Shown here piece after piece: positions 18,001 through 26,244 of a stretch of DNA of 64,000 nucleotides. The position numbers were made by a program, and so were the translations under genes. The stretch is from Gimesia chilikensis. Its GTDB lineage: Bacteria > Planctomycetota > Planctomycetia > Planctomycetales > Planctomycetaceae. The notes below the pieces were generated by a model. That model did not search any database, was not told the origin of the DNA, and saw nothing but the letters and a program-made list of their open reading frames with translations. Numbering within the stretch: the first letter of the stretch is position 1; the number at the start of each line of letters is the position of its first letter. The DNA is taken from positions 1-64,000 of the forward strand of contig NZ_VTSR01000014.1 of the NCBI RefSeq assembly GCF_008329715.1, in the 5' to 3' direction.

Positions 18001-18897
18001 GCAGACAAAAATGCAGACCGACCGACACGGTTAACCTACATCGAGATTCTGGGACAGCTGAAAACGAAAGCGGCTATCGGTCCGCTGACATCGATTCTGT
18101 CACTGACCGGTTCCGATACCCATTCGCTCAAGCGGGTGGCGTTGCAGGCGTTGATGAACTTTGAGAATCCGAGTATCGGCAAGAGCATTCTGGCCCGCTA
18201 TCACAGTACGCTGCTGGACGAGCATGATGTACGGGGTACCGCGCAACGTGTGCTGGCCAGCCGTAAAGCATGGAGCAAACAGTTCCTGAATGAAGTGGAT
18301 GCCTGGCGCATCAAGGCGAACACGATTCCGCTGGATGTGGTACAGCAGATGGCATTGCACGACGATCCCGACATCAAAGCCAGCATTAAGAAACACTGGG
18401 GTAAGGTTCGCGGCAGCACTCCAGCAGAAAAACAGGATGAAATGCAGCGGGTGGCGCGTCTGGTGAAAGCCGGTGGCGGGCAGTTTTCTTCGGGCAAAGT
18501 ACTGTTCAACAAGACGTGTGCGGTCTGCCATACCCTGTATGGTGAAGGGGGTAAAGCCGGTCCCAAGCTGACGGGCTACGAACGGGATAACCTGGACTTC
18601 ATGCTGCTGGCGGTCGTCGATCCGAGTGCCGCGATCCGCGAGGAGTTTACGAACTTCCTGATTGTGACCGACGACGGACGCACCGTAACCGGTCTGATCG
18701 ACGAACAGACGACAAAGACAATCACCCTGCGTGACGTCAAAGGGCAGACAGTGCTGATCAACAAGGACGAGATCGAGATCCTGAAGGCCCTCGATCTCTC
18801 CCTGATGCCGGACGGTCTGACTAAGAACCTGAGCGATCAGGAAGTCAAAGACCTGTTTTCCTATATTATGAGCCGCACTCCCAACGGAGGAAAATAG
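15031..18897 (+). CDS. ThuA/PVC-type dehydrogenase/HEAT/cytochrome c fusion protein
   Basis: The protein of about 1,288 residues is exported (signal KSICTLSAFVLFCGLTFFSLSG). Residues about 40-280 form a ThuA-like (trehalose-utilisation, glutamine-amidotransferase-like) domain. Residues about 310-700 form the PVC-type membrane-bound dehydrogenase beta-propeller (TIGR02604-like, with WVVQYLQYPFP and IKWGPDGWLYG). A HEAT-like helical region follows to about 1130. A C-terminal cytochrome c domain has heme site CAVCH with Cys1163 and a distal-type Met further on (LMPDGL). Such proteins are thought to oxidise sugars or other small molecules and pass electrons to heme, but substrates are unknown. 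The frame could open at a TTG 24 bases upstream; the ATG is preferred. It is monocistronic and closed by a hairpin. Confidence 0.88.
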   Translation: MLNRASLKSICTLSAFVLFCGLTFFSLSGEEKDPKKQQAASPEDHPLILFMIGEEGYKTAESLPAFAKAHLQPLGFRTQFIFPDKDDPNSFSDLKAIKEADLLFLSVRRKTLPAAQMKLIQDYLNAGKPLVAVRTSSHGFALSKGKPAKGYVEWKDFDKEVLGGEYAGDFGNKTPTDVTTQLRAEQDPIMATVRNKYFRSEGSMYKSINLKSSTKTLLRGLSNVEGQPVQMPVAWTNNYKKSRVFYTSLGHPGDFEINTFTHTLVNAIYWCLKKEPPQVDVAGKISRDRFKQDLAGNEQVDKVMKSFKGRGEVGDESDPTPPAEAVKLFQVQQDFEMETIAAEPEVMQPLYMSFDHRGRMWVVQYLQYPFPAGLKVVKYDQYLRAVFDKVPQAPPNHVKGADKISVLEDTDGDGTFDKIKDVITGLNIVSAVTVGKGGIWVLNPPYLLFYPDANGDDIPDGDPEVHLSGFGLEDTHSVANSIKWGPDGWLYGANGSTSTGTVSSEVTKRLHFKGQMIWRYHPETKIFEIFAEGGGNTFSLEIDSKGRVFSGTNNGGTRGMHYAQGGYAKKNWGKHGPLTNPYAFGYYEHMRHKGYQERFSQTFSIYEGGIFPPKYNGAVFAANSLHNRVMASNLIPDTSTYRTEDMPPIVLTQDRWFRPVDIKVGPDGCIYLADWYDSRLTHVDPRDNWHKTSGRIYRLKPKNFEPVKPFDLSKQTNAELIETMGHSNKWFRQKAVQVIGERGDQSMVPALLKIAKSDNDDRALEALWALNQLGAFDEELALELLGHRDQHIRRWTIRLLGDRHQASKQLTKSLVELAQTEPYAEVRSQLASSAKRFPAESGLAITEVLLQREEDQEDLHIPLLLWWSLESKATSDREAVLKLFSKPEFWQVKMVQDVILERIMQRYAMAGGDENYAMCAKLLKLAPSDQHKEKLMVGMLEAFRGQKITNLPEDLSKGLAEYQKSLGETDLALALRLGDKEATSRALKIIADKNADRPTRLTYIEILGQLKTKAAIGPLTSILSLTGSDTHSLKRVALQALMNFENPSIGKSILARYHSTLLDEHDVRGTAQRVLASRKAWSKQFLNEVDAWRIKANTIPLDVVQQMALHDDPDIKASIKKHWGKVRGSTPAEKQDEMQRVARLVKAGGGQFSSGKVLFNKTCAVCHTLYGEGGKAGPKLTGYERDNLDFMLLAVVDPSAAIREEFTNFLIVTDDGRTVTGLIDEQTTKTITLRDVKGQTVLINKDEIEILKALDLSLMPDGLTKNLSDQEVKDLFSYIMSRTPNGGK

Positions 18898-18906
18898 GTC
18901 TCCCCG

Positions 18907-18945
18907 GGAAGCGGGCTGCTCCCCTCGGTCCGCTTCCTGTTTTCT
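18907..18945. terminator. Terminator hairpin after the PVC cytochrome gene
   Basis: GGAAGCGG at 18907-18914 pairs with CCGCTTCC at 18930-18937, followed by TGTTTTCTT. It lies ten bases after the stop of the plus-strand gene and just before the convergent STN gene. Confidence 0.7.
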
Positions 18946-18960
18946 TACGCTGCTCTCTAA

Positions 18961-19857
18961 CTAGTTACCTCTTTGATCAGCCCGGGATTTCCGGAGTTGG
19001 GTTAACAGTTCTACGATTGCCTTGTGAGTATGGTACGTCTGGCTGATGACCAGAGATTTCGAATGAGGCACCGCCGAAATAGTACCCGTGTAGTTCGGAT
19101 GCGTACTGCCGGGATTGTGTTTTCCCCCTGAGGCACCACCGGGCAGCGGGCTGGCGACTTCTACGATGACGCTCCCCTGGATGTTGAAAAATCCGTTATC
19201 TTTATCAGAGTTGGCAGTTCCTTTTTTGTTCTGAACCGAGTTCATCGCTCGTGATGTTTTACCACTCCGTTCCCAGGTTCCAAGATTTGCTTTCTGAATG
19301 GCGGCAATCAGGGCCTGGTAATCATCATCGGTTTGACAGAGATCACCCACGGGATAAACGCGTGTTTTGAAGGTTGCGGCAGCTTTGGCTTGCGAAGTGA
19401 TCAGGATCATATCCCGATCGACGACGTAGGTCAGATTGAGGGGGTCCAGAATCTGTTCCAATGCATTTTCGAAGGTGATGTTTTTGAGACTAGTGTCAAT
19501 GGGCTCTGCGGGCGTTAATCCAATTGCTCCCAGGTCCTGGGCCTGGATGACAACAGGAACATTGTGGAGTTCACTGAAATAGGTCATGACTTCATCCAGG
19601 GGAATCTCCGGGAAATTCGCTTCTGTCTCTGCCTGCAGTGCCGCCTCCAGGTTTTCCTCGCGTGCCGTCAATGCGGGGTAAAACGATTGTTTCAGAGTCG
19701 TTTTTTTAGCGATGTTCTTATCGGCTGAACTGGTTACCAGCCTGCATGGTTTTTTATCTCCCAGGGCCAGGCTGATCGACCAGCCGGAAACGAACATGCT
19801 ACCGACGAGTATTGCCAGTGCGGCGCATCGGATGTTGCGTCGCTTATAAACTGTCAT
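18961..19857 (-). CDS. STN-like domain exported protein, paralogue 3
   Basis: 298 residues with an N-terminal signal/anchor helix (CAALAILVGSMFVSGWSISLALG). A secretin/TonB short N-terminal-like region covers about residues 75-180 (ANFPEIPLDEVMTYF, then NITFENALEQILDPLNLTYVVDRDMILITS), followed by TRVYPVGDLCQTDDDYQALI and a C-terminal HKAIVELLTQLRKSR. It is the third of three tandem paralogues. The STN fold usually binds partner proteins at the outer membrane, but no secretin barrel follows, so these are likely free adaptors or scaffold proteins. AGGAG lies six bases before the ATG. Confidence 0.75.
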   Translation of the reverse strand: MTVYKRRNIRCAALAILVGSMFVSGWSISLALGDKKPCRLVTSSADKNIAKKTTLKQSFYPALTAREENLEAALQAETEANFPEIPLDEVMTYFSELHNVPVVIQAQDLGAIGLTPAEPIDTSLKNITFENALEQILDPLNLTYVVDRDMILITSQAKAAATFKTRVYPVGDLCQTDDDYQALIAAIQKANLGTWERSGKTSRAMNSVQNKKGTANSDKDNGFFNIQGSVIVEVASPLPGGASGGKHNPGSTHPNYTGTISAVPHSKSLVISQTYHTHKAIVELLTQLRKSRADQRGN

Positions 19858-19941
19858 CTTAGTCTCCTGTTTTCTGAATGAGTGTGGTTTAGTTCCATAC
19901 TACGTTTAAACGAATTCCATGTGACATTCAAATCGACTTAA

Positions 19942-20820
19942 TCAATTCACATCACGGGCTTCCCGGAGTTGGGTCAACAGTTCCACGATTGCATTGTGAG
20001 CGTGGTAAGTCTGGCAGATAACCAGGGCTTTGCTTTGCGGCACGATCGAAATGGTTCCGCCATCGTCATCGTGGTACAGACTGGCTCCCAGCACTGCGTT
20101 CATGCCATTTTGATCGGAAACCTGGAAGAAACCGCCACCTGCGCCGCCTCCCATACCACCACCGCCTCCGAATCCACCTCCCGCCTGCTGACTGGGGGTG
20201 ACTTCACTTTTCAGCGTCCGCCATCTGCCCACACTGGTGTTTTTGATGACCGATTCCAGCATCAGGTAATCGATAGGGGTCTGACATAAATCACCTACCG
20301 GGTAGACACGTGTTTTTAACATCTCTTCAGCTTTAGTCCGGGTTGTAATTTTGACCACATCCCGATCGAGGACGTACGTGAGTCCTATCGGGTCCAGAAT
20401 CAGGTCGAGGGCTGTTTTGAGTGAGACATTCTCGACAGAGATGTTGACCGGCTCATCGGTCGTCAGTCCATCTTCTCCCAGATCGTTTGCAAAAATCACA
20501 AAGTTGATGCCCGTAGAATCCTGGTAAAACGTGATGACATCGCTCAAAGCGGCATCGACGAATTCCGCAGCGACCGTTTCATTGAGCTTTTCCTGAAATT
20601 CCTTTTCGAACTTTGTGAGAGGGGGGAAAAAGATCTGTTTTGTCGGGACCGTTTGTGCTGTTGCTGTCACTAAATCGGAGGCAACCGCCGGCGGAGCCGG
20701 TTTTTTAGCCTGCCTGGCTTTGGTCTGCTGTTTGTCTTCAGCCTGGGCTGTAACTAATAATCCGCCTGCAAGGAGTCCCAGCAGCGTCCAGGTCATTCTG
20801 CGTTTTCCAGTTTGTAACAT
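19942..20820 (-). CDS. STN-like domain exported protein, paralogue 2
   Basis: 292 residues: signal-like N-terminus (WTLLGLLAGGLLVTAQA), a spacer, then the same STN-type region (AEFVDAALSDVITFYQDSTGINFVIF, later NVSLKTALDLILDPIGLTYVLDRDVVKITT) and RVYPVGDLCQTPIDYLM. A glycine-rich stretch (GGGFGGGGGMGGGAGGG) sits before the C-terminal ALVICQTYHAHNAIVELLTQLREARD. AGGAG lies six bases upstream of ATG. Tandem position, layout and ending match the paralogues on both sides, so they arose by duplication. Confidence 0.75.
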   Translation of the reverse strand: MLQTGKRRMTWTLLGLLAGGLLVTAQAEDKQQTKARQAKKPAPPAVASDLVTATAQTVPTKQIFFPPLTKFEKEFQEKLNETVAAEFVDAALSDVITFYQDSTGINFVIFANDLGEDGLTTDEPVNISVENVSLKTALDLILDPIGLTYVLDRDVVKITTRTKAEEMLKTRVYPVGDLCQTPIDYLMLESVIKNTSVGRWRTLKSEVTPSQQAGGGFGGGGGMGGGAGGGFFQVSDQNGMNAVLGASLYHDDDGGTISIVPQSKALVICQTYHAHNAIVELLTQLREARDVN

Positions 20821-20864
20821 GCTTTGCTCCTATTGATTTTCAGGGGTGATTGTCTGTCTGAACT

Positions 20865-21692
20865 TCAATTCGTTTCCGGGACTGCTCTCATCTGAATCTG
20901 ACGAACCTGCCGCAATTGTGTGAGCAGCTCCACGATTTTCTCATGGATTTCCTCTGTCTCATTAACTACCAGAGCCTGGCACTGGGGGACGGCCGTGATG
21001 GAAGAACTGAGCATTCCAGTTGGTGCAGCGAAAGGCGATGGTGCAGGAGTGCTCATGACCTGGGATTGAGCCGAGAGTCGTTGACGTCGGGCCCAGATGT
21101 TCGGCCGACAGGCAGTGCCGATCGCTTTTTCGATGGCCTCGTATTCTTCAGCAGAATGGCACAGAATACCGACCGGGTAAATCCGCGTTATCAGATGGCG
21201 GTCGACTTCTGCCTGTGTGGTGATCTTGAGGACTTCCTGGTCAATTTCATAGGCCAGTCCCAGCGGCTCCAGAATGATTTTTAACGCCGATTTGAGAGAT
21301 ACCCCATGCAGGGAAACATTAACAGGCTCATCGGCAGTGATTCCGAGTTCTTTCAATGCTGATCCCGAGACATACATATTAATGCCATGCTGCTTCTGGA
21401 TTTCATTAAGTGCCTGAGTGAGGGGGACATTGGGAAAGTTGGCTCTCGTGTTGGTATTGAGAGCATCCTGAATTTGCTGTACGCGGGGATTTAGTTCCGG
21501 ATAGAACGGCTGTTTGACCTTAACGACCTGTTGTGGAACCGCTGCCTGCTTTTGCTTAACTGTGAATTTAACAGGCCAGTTCACCGTTTTTAAGGTTGGC
21601 TTGGCTGGCTTATCTTCTGCCTGGGCAGTGTTCGGTGGCGTCGTGCCAATGCACATCAGACAAATAGAAGTGGCAATGAATAACGCTCGCAT
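20865..21692 (-). CDS. STN-like domain exported protein, paralogue 1
   Basis: 275 residues from the ATG at 21692, which has AAGGAG six bases upstream. A longer reading to 21731 is possible but lacks this site. The signal region (LFIATSICLMCIGTT) is followed by the STN-like region (ANFPNVPLTQALNEIQKQHGINMYV, then GVSLKSALKIILEPLGLAYEIDQEVLKITT), TRIYPVGILCHSAEEYEAIEKAI and an ending EIHEKIVELLTQLRQVRQ. It is the promoter-proximal member of the tandem trio and probably heads the operon. Confidence 0.75.
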   Translation of the reverse strand: MRALFIATSICLMCIGTTPPNTAQAEDKPAKPTLKTVNWPVKFTVKQKQAAVPQQVVKVKQPFYPELNPRVQQIQDALNTNTRANFPNVPLTQALNEIQKQHGINMYVSGSALKELGITADEPVNVSLHGVSLKSALKIILEPLGLAYEIDQEVLKITTQAEVDRHLITRIYPVGILCHSAEEYEAIEKAIGTACRPNIWARRQRLSAQSQVMSTPAPSPFAAPTGMLSSSITAVPQCQALVVNETEEIHEKIVELLTQLRQVRQIQMRAVPETN

Positions 21693-21994
21693 AACAGACT
21701 CCTTCAATGCGCAGGTGAAAACAGTTGGCACTGACTGTGAGTGAGAAAGTGCTTTGTCAGTTCAAGTGGTGAAATACCGACGAGAATGTCTCCGTCTCAA
21801 AGCCTGATGTACTGGCCCGACAGAAACCGGTTTGCAATCAATGGGCTCAATCTAATGCAGAAATGAAAAGGTATAAACTTGAGACCATAAGAGATGACAT
21901 AAATGAATCCATGTATATTGCCTGATGGTAAACGGCTGAATTCTATCTGTCAACAAATTTCTGGAGTAAAGCAGCGAATGGACCACGCACCGGA
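21693..21994. other. Intergenic region upstream of STN trio
   Basis: About 300 bases that should hold the promoter of the STN operon on the minus strand and the 3' end of the Wzx-like gene. I see no further gene and no convincing terminator. Confidence 0.4.
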
Positions 21995-23419
21995 TCACAA
22001 CTGTTTTTGAGTAAACCGTTTCAGGATGTATAAAAATCCGGGGATGGTCAGCAGCAGGCCGGTCAGTAGAAAACCCCAACCCGCGCCCACCGGTCCGTAG
22101 GTTTTTCCCAGGCACCAGACCAGCCCTCCGGTGATGAGTTGTGAGGTTGTATTGAGGAACAGAAAGGGTTCCTGCTTAAAGGGGCGGATATACGCCATCA
22201 CACACTGGGCGATATGAATCGGAATCAGGGCGAGTGCGAGCAGGACCGTCGGGTACAGGGGGAGAATCCGACGCTGTAATTTATGAACCAGATCCCAGAG
22301 GGGCTGCAGAACACTCCAGGACTCCGAAAGTTCCGTTCCCCGGAGCAGCTGCAGGATCCAGACAATCAGACAGAATAGCGTCCCTCCCGCAATCAGTACC
22401 TGCGTAGAGACCTGGAACAGACGCCAGAACACCCGCTTGAATTCCTGGAGATTGTTTTGGGCTACCAGTGAACCAAACAGGGGCGCCCGGCTCAGCATCC
22501 AGGAATAGGCGGCCATTTGTAGTGTCATCAGGGCAGTCCAGGTCAGACCCAACTGGCCGGCGACCTCCGGGCCCTGGTATTCAAACATCAGGGGAATCAC
22601 AAATGAACTGGTGAAGTAGGTTGCCATCGCCTGGATTGCCAGCTTCCAGTGTAGAGGCCAGACCTCTTCCGACCAGCTGACGCCGGGCCCGCTGCGTGCC
22701 GGCAGCAGGGAAGCAAAAAAACGTCGATAGCGCACGCCAATCAGCCAGAGTTCCCAGAACAGGCGGACGGCACAGATGGCGACACTGGTCCAGAGTCCCG
22801 CGCCGCTGGAGATCGCGGTCCAGACAACCAGGGTGGCTGTGACACTCTGAAAGGCGCGATAGCGATTGGTTACCGAAACCTGATCACAGCCATCCAGCAG
22901 CGTCAGGCAGGGAGTGGCGACGAGTGTCAGCGCAGTGAGTCCGACAATGCAGTACCAGGGGCCCTGCCAGTCAACACCATCTGCAGGTTGCGACTGAAAG
23001 AACCAGTAACCTGCGATGCCGATACCTCCGACAAAGAACAGTCCGGCGATGCTGTACCATTTTAGAACCAGGGCCGCCAGACTGCGCATTCGGGAGAGAG
23101 CTGCCTCTTCGCCGATGAGATATCCCCGCTCGTCAATTTTCAGTTTCGACCATTCGTGGCTCGTCAGATAGAGGGTTACGACCTGCATCCCCATTTCGAC
23201 AAACGTCTGCAATGCGACCAGTGCACCAAAGGTATAATAATAGCCCTGCAATTCACTGGAGAAAAAAGCGACGATCAGCAACATCGTCACCGGGCCTGAT
23301 ACGAACTGCCAGCCTCGACTGACCAGCGCATAAAAGACGGCTCGGTTGACTTCCATGCGGTTCAGGAGACGCCGAGGCCAGCTGCGCTGTTGTGGTTGAG
23401 GTTCCCGCTGTTCGCTCAT
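21995..23419 (-). CDS. Polytopic membrane protein, Wzx/MATE-like
   Basis: 474 residues with about a dozen hydrophobic helices (for example GPVTMLLIVAFFSSELQGYYYTF and WYCIVGLTALTLVATPCLTLL). The N-terminus NRAVFYALVSRGWQFVSGPVTM resembles the first helix of polysaccharide flippases, but I see no diagnostic motif, so a lipid-linked sugar flippase role is a guess. The ATP-grasp gene lies upstream with only 37 bases between them, so they are probably one operon. The two genes may together serve a secondary-metabolite or surface-glycan pathway. Confidence 0.6.
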   Translation of the reverse strand: MSEQREPQPQQRSWPRRLLNRMEVNRAVFYALVSRGWQFVSGPVTMLLIVAFFSSELQGYYYTFGALVALQTFVEMGMQVVTLYLTSHEWSKLKIDERGYLIGEEAALSRMRSLAALVLKWYSIAGLFFVGGIGIAGYWFFQSQPADGVDWQGPWYCIVGLTALTLVATPCLTLLDGCDQVSVTNRYRAFQSVTATLVVWTAISSGAGLWTSVAICAVRLFWELWLIGVRYRRFFASLLPARSGPGVSWSEEVWPLHWKLAIQAMATYFTSSFVIPLMFEYQGPEVAGQLGLTWTALMTLQMAAYSWMLSRAPLFGSLVAQNNLQEFKRVFWRLFQVSTQVLIAGGTLFCLIVWILQLLRGTELSESWSVLQPLWDLVHKLQRRILPLYPTVLLALALIPIHIAQCVMAYIRPFKQEPFLFLNTTSQLITGGLVWCLGKTYGPVGAGWGFLLTGLLLTIPGFLYILKRFTQKQL

Positions 23420-23456
23420 GAAGTGTGGTCAATTCTGTTTGTTCAATCGTGACGTC

Positions 23457-24668
23457 TCAACCGGTCGTTTGATTCAGGTCATTATGCGCGTCATGCAACG
23501 CTACTTCAGTTGTCAGCAGGTCTGTCGCATTTTCCGCGATCAACAAGAGACTGGCCAGACGTGGAGGCTGCCCGTCAATCTGATCGGGGGAAGTTAGTCG
23601 CACACTGACATCGCCAGGCAACTGTTGTGTCACACATCTTAACCAGTTTGAAAAGTCGATACCATACGACTCTTTCCAGGGGAAGTGCAGCCAGCTGGCG
23701 ACCTGGGCTGCAGTCAGGAATCGCTGAAAACCAAGCGCGAGTCGCCCCATCGTATACCGTGCATTGAGATCCTGCAGCGGTCGTAATCGCATGTTTCCCT
23801 CAGCATCCCGGTATTGCATCGCATCAATGCCCAATGGTCCTGTATAGCCAGTCTGCTGGACAATGCGGGCGACCCGTTGTGCGACGTCAATCGCGGGTTG
23901 CCATTGTTGAAGTGTCGAATCATCGACGTTGATACGGCTGCCACGATACTGACCGCGCGTATCATTCAGCAGTACCGTCAGCCCGATAAGTGTTGGTTCT
24001 CCCACAGCTGGGATTTCCAGTTGAATTCCGGCTTCGCTCATTCGCTCGACCCAGGGTTCCAGAAACAGGGGTTGTCCCTGTGTCAGTCTTTTTGCGGCCC
24101 AGCCTCGGATTGGTTCGCTCAGCTTCGGTCCGTTTCCGCACATGCGTTCCCGGGCCGACATGCTGAAGTTCGCTTTCAATACCCAGCTGGAGTCGTCTGA
24201 ATCAGGTAAGGCTTGCAGTGCCTGTTCCAGAGATTCCAGGCTTTCGACGCGACAGCTGCCGGGCAGTGCCGATTCCCAGTCCGTTTCCAACTGGAATGAG
24301 AAAGAACGCGCGTTGACCGTGCTCGCAGCAGACAGGACGCCCGTCTCAATGGCGAAGCCTTTCGCTTCTGCGAGCTTTGCCACTTCATTAGACCACCCCC
24401 AGGGGACGAAGGTCAGGGAGCGGGCTGCCTTGGCGGTGGGCCACTCAGATGTGAACTCGACAGGGGGGAATCCGGATGTCGCCAGTTGTTCTGTAAATTC
24501 CCGGGGAAGAGTCGCCGGTAAATAGATTTGATCTCCCGCCTCAGCCAGGCCCAGCCAGCAACAGGCCAGGCTCGATGTGAGTGAGGCTGCTGCGCCGGTC
24601 GAAGTGCCATACGTCTCCCCGGCGAGCTGATGTTCGAAATCAAAGTTACCATAAAAAAAACGAAGCAT
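23457..24668 (-). CDS. ATP-grasp family ligase
   Basis: 403 residues. The central part shows ATP-grasp hallmarks: WVLKANFSMSARERMCGNG as the nucleotide-binding Lys region, LFLEPWVERMSEAGIQLEI as the acidic strand, and an Mg-ligand segment LRPLQDLNARYTMGRL with the usual Asp/Asn pair. ATP-grasp enzymes form amide or ester bonds through an acyl phosphate. The N-terminal region (FDFEHQLAGETYGTSTG) resembles no specific family I know, so substrate and product are unknown. It starts divergently from the ceramidase-like gene. Confidence 0.75.
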   Translation of the reverse strand: MLRFFYGNFDFEHQLAGETYGTSTGAAASLTSSLACCWLGLAEAGDQIYLPATLPREFTEQLATSGFPPVEFTSEWPTAKAARSLTFVPWGWSNEVAKLAEAKGFAIETGVLSAASTVNARSFSFQLETDWESALPGSCRVESLESLEQALQALPDSDDSSWVLKANFSMSARERMCGNGPKLSEPIRGWAAKRLTQGQPLFLEPWVERMSEAGIQLEIPAVGEPTLIGLTVLLNDTRGQYRGSRINVDDSTLQQWQPAIDVAQRVARIVQQTGYTGPLGIDAMQYRDAEGNMRLRPLQDLNARYTMGRLALGFQRFLTAAQVASWLHFPWKESYGIDFSNWLRCVTQQLPGDVSVRLTSPDQIDGQPPRLASLLLIAENATDLLTTEVALHDAHNDLNQTTG

Positions 24669-24750
24669 GTGGCAGTCAATATGACGGGAGCGGAACGGGA
24701 GATTCTCAACAGAAGTTGATCATCGGGATTGGGCAGACGCATCAAAAATC

Positions 24751-24759
24751 TGTTATACT
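24751..24759 (+). promoter_or_regulatory. Extended -10 promoter of ceramidase-like gene
   Basis: TGTTATACT matches the TGnTATAAT extended -10 pattern, with a single deviation. It lies about 55 bases upstream of the ATG at 24814, so a leader of about 48 bases is expected. No good -35 box is visible, which fits an extended -10 promoter. Confidence 0.45.
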
Positions 24760-24813
24760 GTCTGCTTCCATCCGAAACTATCCTCACACCCAAATTCTCA
24801 GGAAAGTCAACCG

Positions 24814-26220
24814 ATGTCCGCAAAGTCCCTGCCCCGTATGATCGTCCTCAGTCTCTGTACTCTGTTATTGTTGGTAGTCCCTGTCTTCGCAGAAGATTCC
24901 CCAAAACAGTCAAAGGAAAAGACACTCAAGGTCGCGACCTTTGCGATCGACATCACCCCCCCCATCGGGCATCCGCTCTGTTACGGGCACATTGCGCCGG
25001 CTAAAAATGTGGTGGATCCGTTAAGTGCCCGCGGAATGATTCTGATGAGCGGAGATCAACCGGTCGTCCTTCTGGCCCTGGACTGGGTGGGAGCGAACAA
25101 CGGTGCCCAGGATGAATGGAAGAAAGCACTGGCGGCAGCGGTGGGGACATCGCCCGACCATTGTGCGGTTCACTGCCTGCATCAGCACGACGCACCCGGC
25201 GTCGATATCACGGCGAATCAACGGCTCAAAGAGAACGGCCTGGATGGGGTGATGTACCAGGAAGCATATTTGAAAGACGTGATGCAGCGTACGATCGAAG
25301 CGGCACAGCAGAGTCTGAAACAGGCCCGCCCTGTGACCCACGTCGGAACCGGAAAAGGGAAGGTGAAGCAGTTCGCTTCCAACCGTCGCATCCTGGGACC
25401 GGATGGCAAAGTGAAAATCGTACGTTTCAGTTCGTCCCGAAATCTGGCTGCCATCAAGGCACCGGAAGGTGTGATCGATCCTGATGTCCGTCTGCTCAGC
25501 CTGTGGGATGGGGATCAGCCTGTGGTCGTACTCAGTTATTACGCGACGCATCCACAAAGTTATTACGGACGTGGCGGCATCAGTTGTGACACGGTGGGCC
25601 TGGCGCGGGGACTGCATGAAAAACAGTTGCCCGGCGCGCTGCAGATTCATTTCGATGGTGCAGGAGGCAATATCGGTGCTGGAAAATATAACAACGGTGA
25701 TCCGGAGAACCGCCCTCTGCTCGCACAGCGGCTGGCAGACGGAATGCAAGCCGCCTGGAAGTCGACCAAAAAAACACCGGTGACAGCGCAGGATGTCAGC
25801 TGGAGTGTGAAACCGGTTCTGCTTCCACTGCGAGATACGCTGGACGAAGAAAAGCTCACAACGATTTTGAAAAATCCCAAAGGACGGATCACCGATCGTA
25901 TCCGGGCTGCCCGTGATCTGGATTATCTGAAACGGACACAGGCTGGAGAGACGATTGACATCACCCGCCTGAAGATCGGACCGGCCCAGGTGGTCCATAT
26001 GCCGGGCGAACTGTTCGTGGAATATCAGCTCGCAGCGCAGAAAATGGCCCCCGATGATTTCGTCTGCATGGCCGCTTATGGCGATCAGGGCCCCGGTTAT
26101 ATCGGCACGACGATCGCGTATGCCCAGGGAGGCTACGAAACCGGCCGCGTTTCACGTACGGCACCGGAAGTCGAGGATGTGCTGATGCAGACGTTACGGG
26201 AACTGGTGGCGGGCAAGTAA
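24814..26220 (+). CDS. Secreted neutral ceramidase-like hydrolase
   Basis: 468 residues. Signal peptide MIVLSLCTLLLLVVPVFA, then IDITPPIGHPLCYGHIAPAKN and ALDWVGANN, followed by VHCLHQHDAPGVD, which takes the place of the ceramidase H-x-H-x-G-P-G zinc and catalytic segment. This is the neutral/alkaline non-lysosomal ceramidase N-terminal family. Classic members split ceramide to sphingosine and fatty acid, but planctomycete homologues are mostly uncharacterised. The immunoglobulin-like C-terminal domain is short or absent. AGGAA precedes the ATG. It is convergent with the sialidase-like gene, with a gap of 24 bases. Confidence 0.8.
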   Translation: MSAKSLPRMIVLSLCTLLLLVVPVFAEDSPKQSKEKTLKVATFAIDITPPIGHPLCYGHIAPAKNVVDPLSARGMILMSGDQPVVLLALDWVGANNGAQDEWKKALAAAVGTSPDHCAVHCLHQHDAPGVDITANQRLKENGLDGVMYQEAYLKDVMQRTIEAAQQSLKQARPVTHVGTGKGKVKQFASNRRILGPDGKVKIVRFSSSRNLAAIKAPEGVIDPDVRLLSLWDGDQPVVVLSYYATHPQSYYGRGGISCDTVGLARGLHEKQLPGALQIHFDGAGGNIGAGKYNNGDPENRPLLAQRLADGMQAAWKSTKKTPVTAQDVSWSVKPVLLPLRDTLDEEKLTTILKNPKGRITDRIRAARDLDYLKRTQAGETIDITRLKIGPAQVVHMPGELFVEYQLAAQKMAPDDFVCMAAYGDQGPGYIGTTIAYAQGGYETGRVSRTAPEVEDVLMQTLRELVAGK

Positions 26221-26244
26221 AAGTAGCAGCGATTCAGGAATTGT

